Shown here one piece after another: positions 4,786-5,458 of a DNA stretch of 5,458 bases (positions are counted from its first letter, which is position 1; each line of letters opens with the position of its first letter). This DNA is from Phormidesmis priestleyi (GTDB lineage: Bacteria; Cyanobacteriota; Cyanobacteriia; Phormidesmidales; Phormidesmidaceae). Below the pieces are notes generated by a model. The model was not told where the DNA came from, did not search any database, and saw only the letters and a list, made by a program, of their open reading frames with translations. Location: contig QBMP01000031.1 in assembly GCA_003242115.1 (NCBI GenBank), positions 2,281 to 7,738 of the forward strand, written 5' to 3'. The position numbers were made by a program, and so were the translations under genes.

Positions 4786-5458
4786 TCAAGCCAAAGCCCA
4801 AGCGACGGCTGCTTTTGCATGAATTTCGGTGGTGTCAAAAAGAGGGACTGCGCTGTCATTGGGCTTGACCAGTAGGCTAATTTCTGTGCAGCCTAGAATC
4901 ACGGCTTCAGCGCCTGAATTGATTAGATTGGCGATGATTTGGTGAAAGCGATCGCGCGATGCCGCTTGAATATGACCCAAACACAGCTCATCGTAAATAA
5001 CATGATGAACAAAGTCGCGATCATCGCGATCAGGCACCTGCACCGCTAACCCATGCTGACGGGTCAGCCGATCTTTATAAAAAGATTCTTCCATCGTAAA
5101 GCGAGTGCCCAGCAGCCCGACCCGGCTAAAGCCTGCTTGCTTAATCGCGTCAGCGGTAGCATCGGCAATGTGAATCAGCGGAATCTGAGTAGAGCTAGAA
5201 ATCACATCCGCAACCTTGTGCATAGTGTTAGTCGCTAGCAATATGCACTCCGCCCCTGAGCGCTCTAGCTGACCGGCGGCAGTTGCGAGTAGCTGCCCAA
5301 TCGCCTGCCAGTCTTCCTGATGCTTAAGTGCCACCAATTCTTCAAAATCGACTGAATACATCAAAATTTTGGCCGAGTGCAGCCCACCTAATTCTGCCCT
5401 GACCGTATCGTTGAGCAGTCGATAATACTCAATCGTAGAATCCCAGCTCACGCAGCCC
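4786..5458 (-). CDS. Aspartate/glutamate racemase, YgeA type (partial at N-terminus)
   Basis: This cytoplasmic, cofactor-independent enzyme belongs to the Asp/Glu/hydantoin racemase superfamily, which interconverts L- and D-amino acids through two acid/base residues. Numbering from the GTG at 5451, the first-half motif is LATNTMHKVAD (72-82) with Thr74, and the second-half motif is LGCTE (186-190) with Cys188. Adding nine residues gives Thr83 and Cys197, the residues reported for the E. coli YgeA enzyme (EcL-DER), whose Thr/Cys pair favours the L-to-D direction. HIADAT (94-99), LLGTRFTME (113-121) and YDELCLG (153-159) also match my recollection of YgeA. The frame stays open to the right edge: codons before GTG read Gly-Cys, giving GCVSW where YgeA has GGMSW. 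The GTG is therefore a buried valine, and the true start lies about nine codons before it, outside the window. The gene is convergent with the symporter. D-Asp or D-Glu supply or turnover is the likely role; the substrate is inferred. Confidence 0.92.
   Translation of the reverse strand, partial: GCVSWDSTIEYYRLLNDTVRAELGGLHSAKILMYSVDFEELVALKHQEDWQAIGQLLATAAGQLERSGAECILLATNTMHKVADVISSSTQIPLIHIADATADAIKQAGFSRVGLLGTRFTMEESFYKDRLTRQHGLAVQVPDRDDRDFVHHVIYDELCLGHIQAASRDRFHQIIANLINSGAEAVILGCTEISLLVKPNDSAVPLFDTTEIHAKAAVAWALA
4948..4955. repeat. HIP1 octamer GCGATCGC
   Basis: Perfect HIP1 copy in the racemase gene, on the minus strand within the Ser-Arg-Asp-Arg-Phe codons. Confidence 0.85.
5015..5032 (-). 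repeat. Perfect 9-bp tandem duplication in the racemase gene
   Basis: The unit tcgcgatca is repeated head to tail (5015-5023, 5024-5032) and encodes DRDDRD on the minus strand (residues 141-146). Compared with E. coli YgeA as recalled, this segment has no net length change, so it may be chance or compensated expansion. Confidence 0.7.

Noticed and set aside
1..5458. larE and the Asp/Glu racemase as parts of one racemisation system
   Set aside because: They are over 4 kb apart with three unrelated opposite-strand genes between them, and the YgeA-type racemase needs no nickel-pincer cofactor.

Overview
The window looks like ordinary chromosomal DNA from a cyanobacterium. The octamer GCGATCGC (HIP1), typical of many cyanobacterial genomes, occurs six times in 5.46 kb (62, 791, 1332, 1770, 3596, 4948). 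Base composition is moderately G+C-rich. I cannot name the genus; a Leptolyngbya-like or Synechococcus-like filamentous or unicellular cyanobacterium is a guess. I see no insertion sequence, phage gene, tRNA, rRNA or CRISPR array.

Layout, left to right. (1) 1-569, minus strand: the first ~190 codons of larE, the PP-loop sulfur transferase that makes the nickel-pincer cofactor. It runs off the left edge and begins with an unusual repeat-built N-terminal tail. (2) 570-665: a divergent intergenic region with a perfect 6-bp inverted repeat near the larE start and a nested inverted repeat in front of the next gene. (3) 666-2177, plus: a multi-pass membrane glycosyltransferase with GT22 (ALG9/PIG-B-type mannosyltransferase) motifs. 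(4) 2258-3106, plus: a PHP-domain phosphoesterase of the TrpH/YciV (RNase AM) type with a complete set of metal ligands. (5) 3252-4760, plus: a sodium:solute symporter (SSF/SLC5) with a strong ribosome binding site. (6) 4786-5458, minus: an aspartate/glutamate racemase of the YgeA type, convergent with the symporter and cut by the right edge just short of its true start.

The plus-strand genes 3, 4 and 5 lie in a row (gaps of 80 and 145 bp), but their functions do not form an obvious pathway. larE and the racemase both touch racemisation chemistry, but they sit in separate transcription units on the opposite strand and belong to unrelated enzyme systems, so I do not read them as one system.

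The most unusual structure is in the gene ends rather than the genes. Three short tandem arrays, each with exactly 11-bp period but different unit sequences, sit at or just after the stop codons of the glycosyltransferase and the PHP gene. Every plus-strand unit carries a stop codon, and because 11 is not a multiple of 3, successive copies move that stop through the reading frames. In contrast, the repeats inside the larE coding region have 15- and 12-bp periods and stay open. I find no convincing new multi-gene system; the repeats, the GT22 enzyme in a bacterium and the Thr/Cys racemase are the points worth following up.
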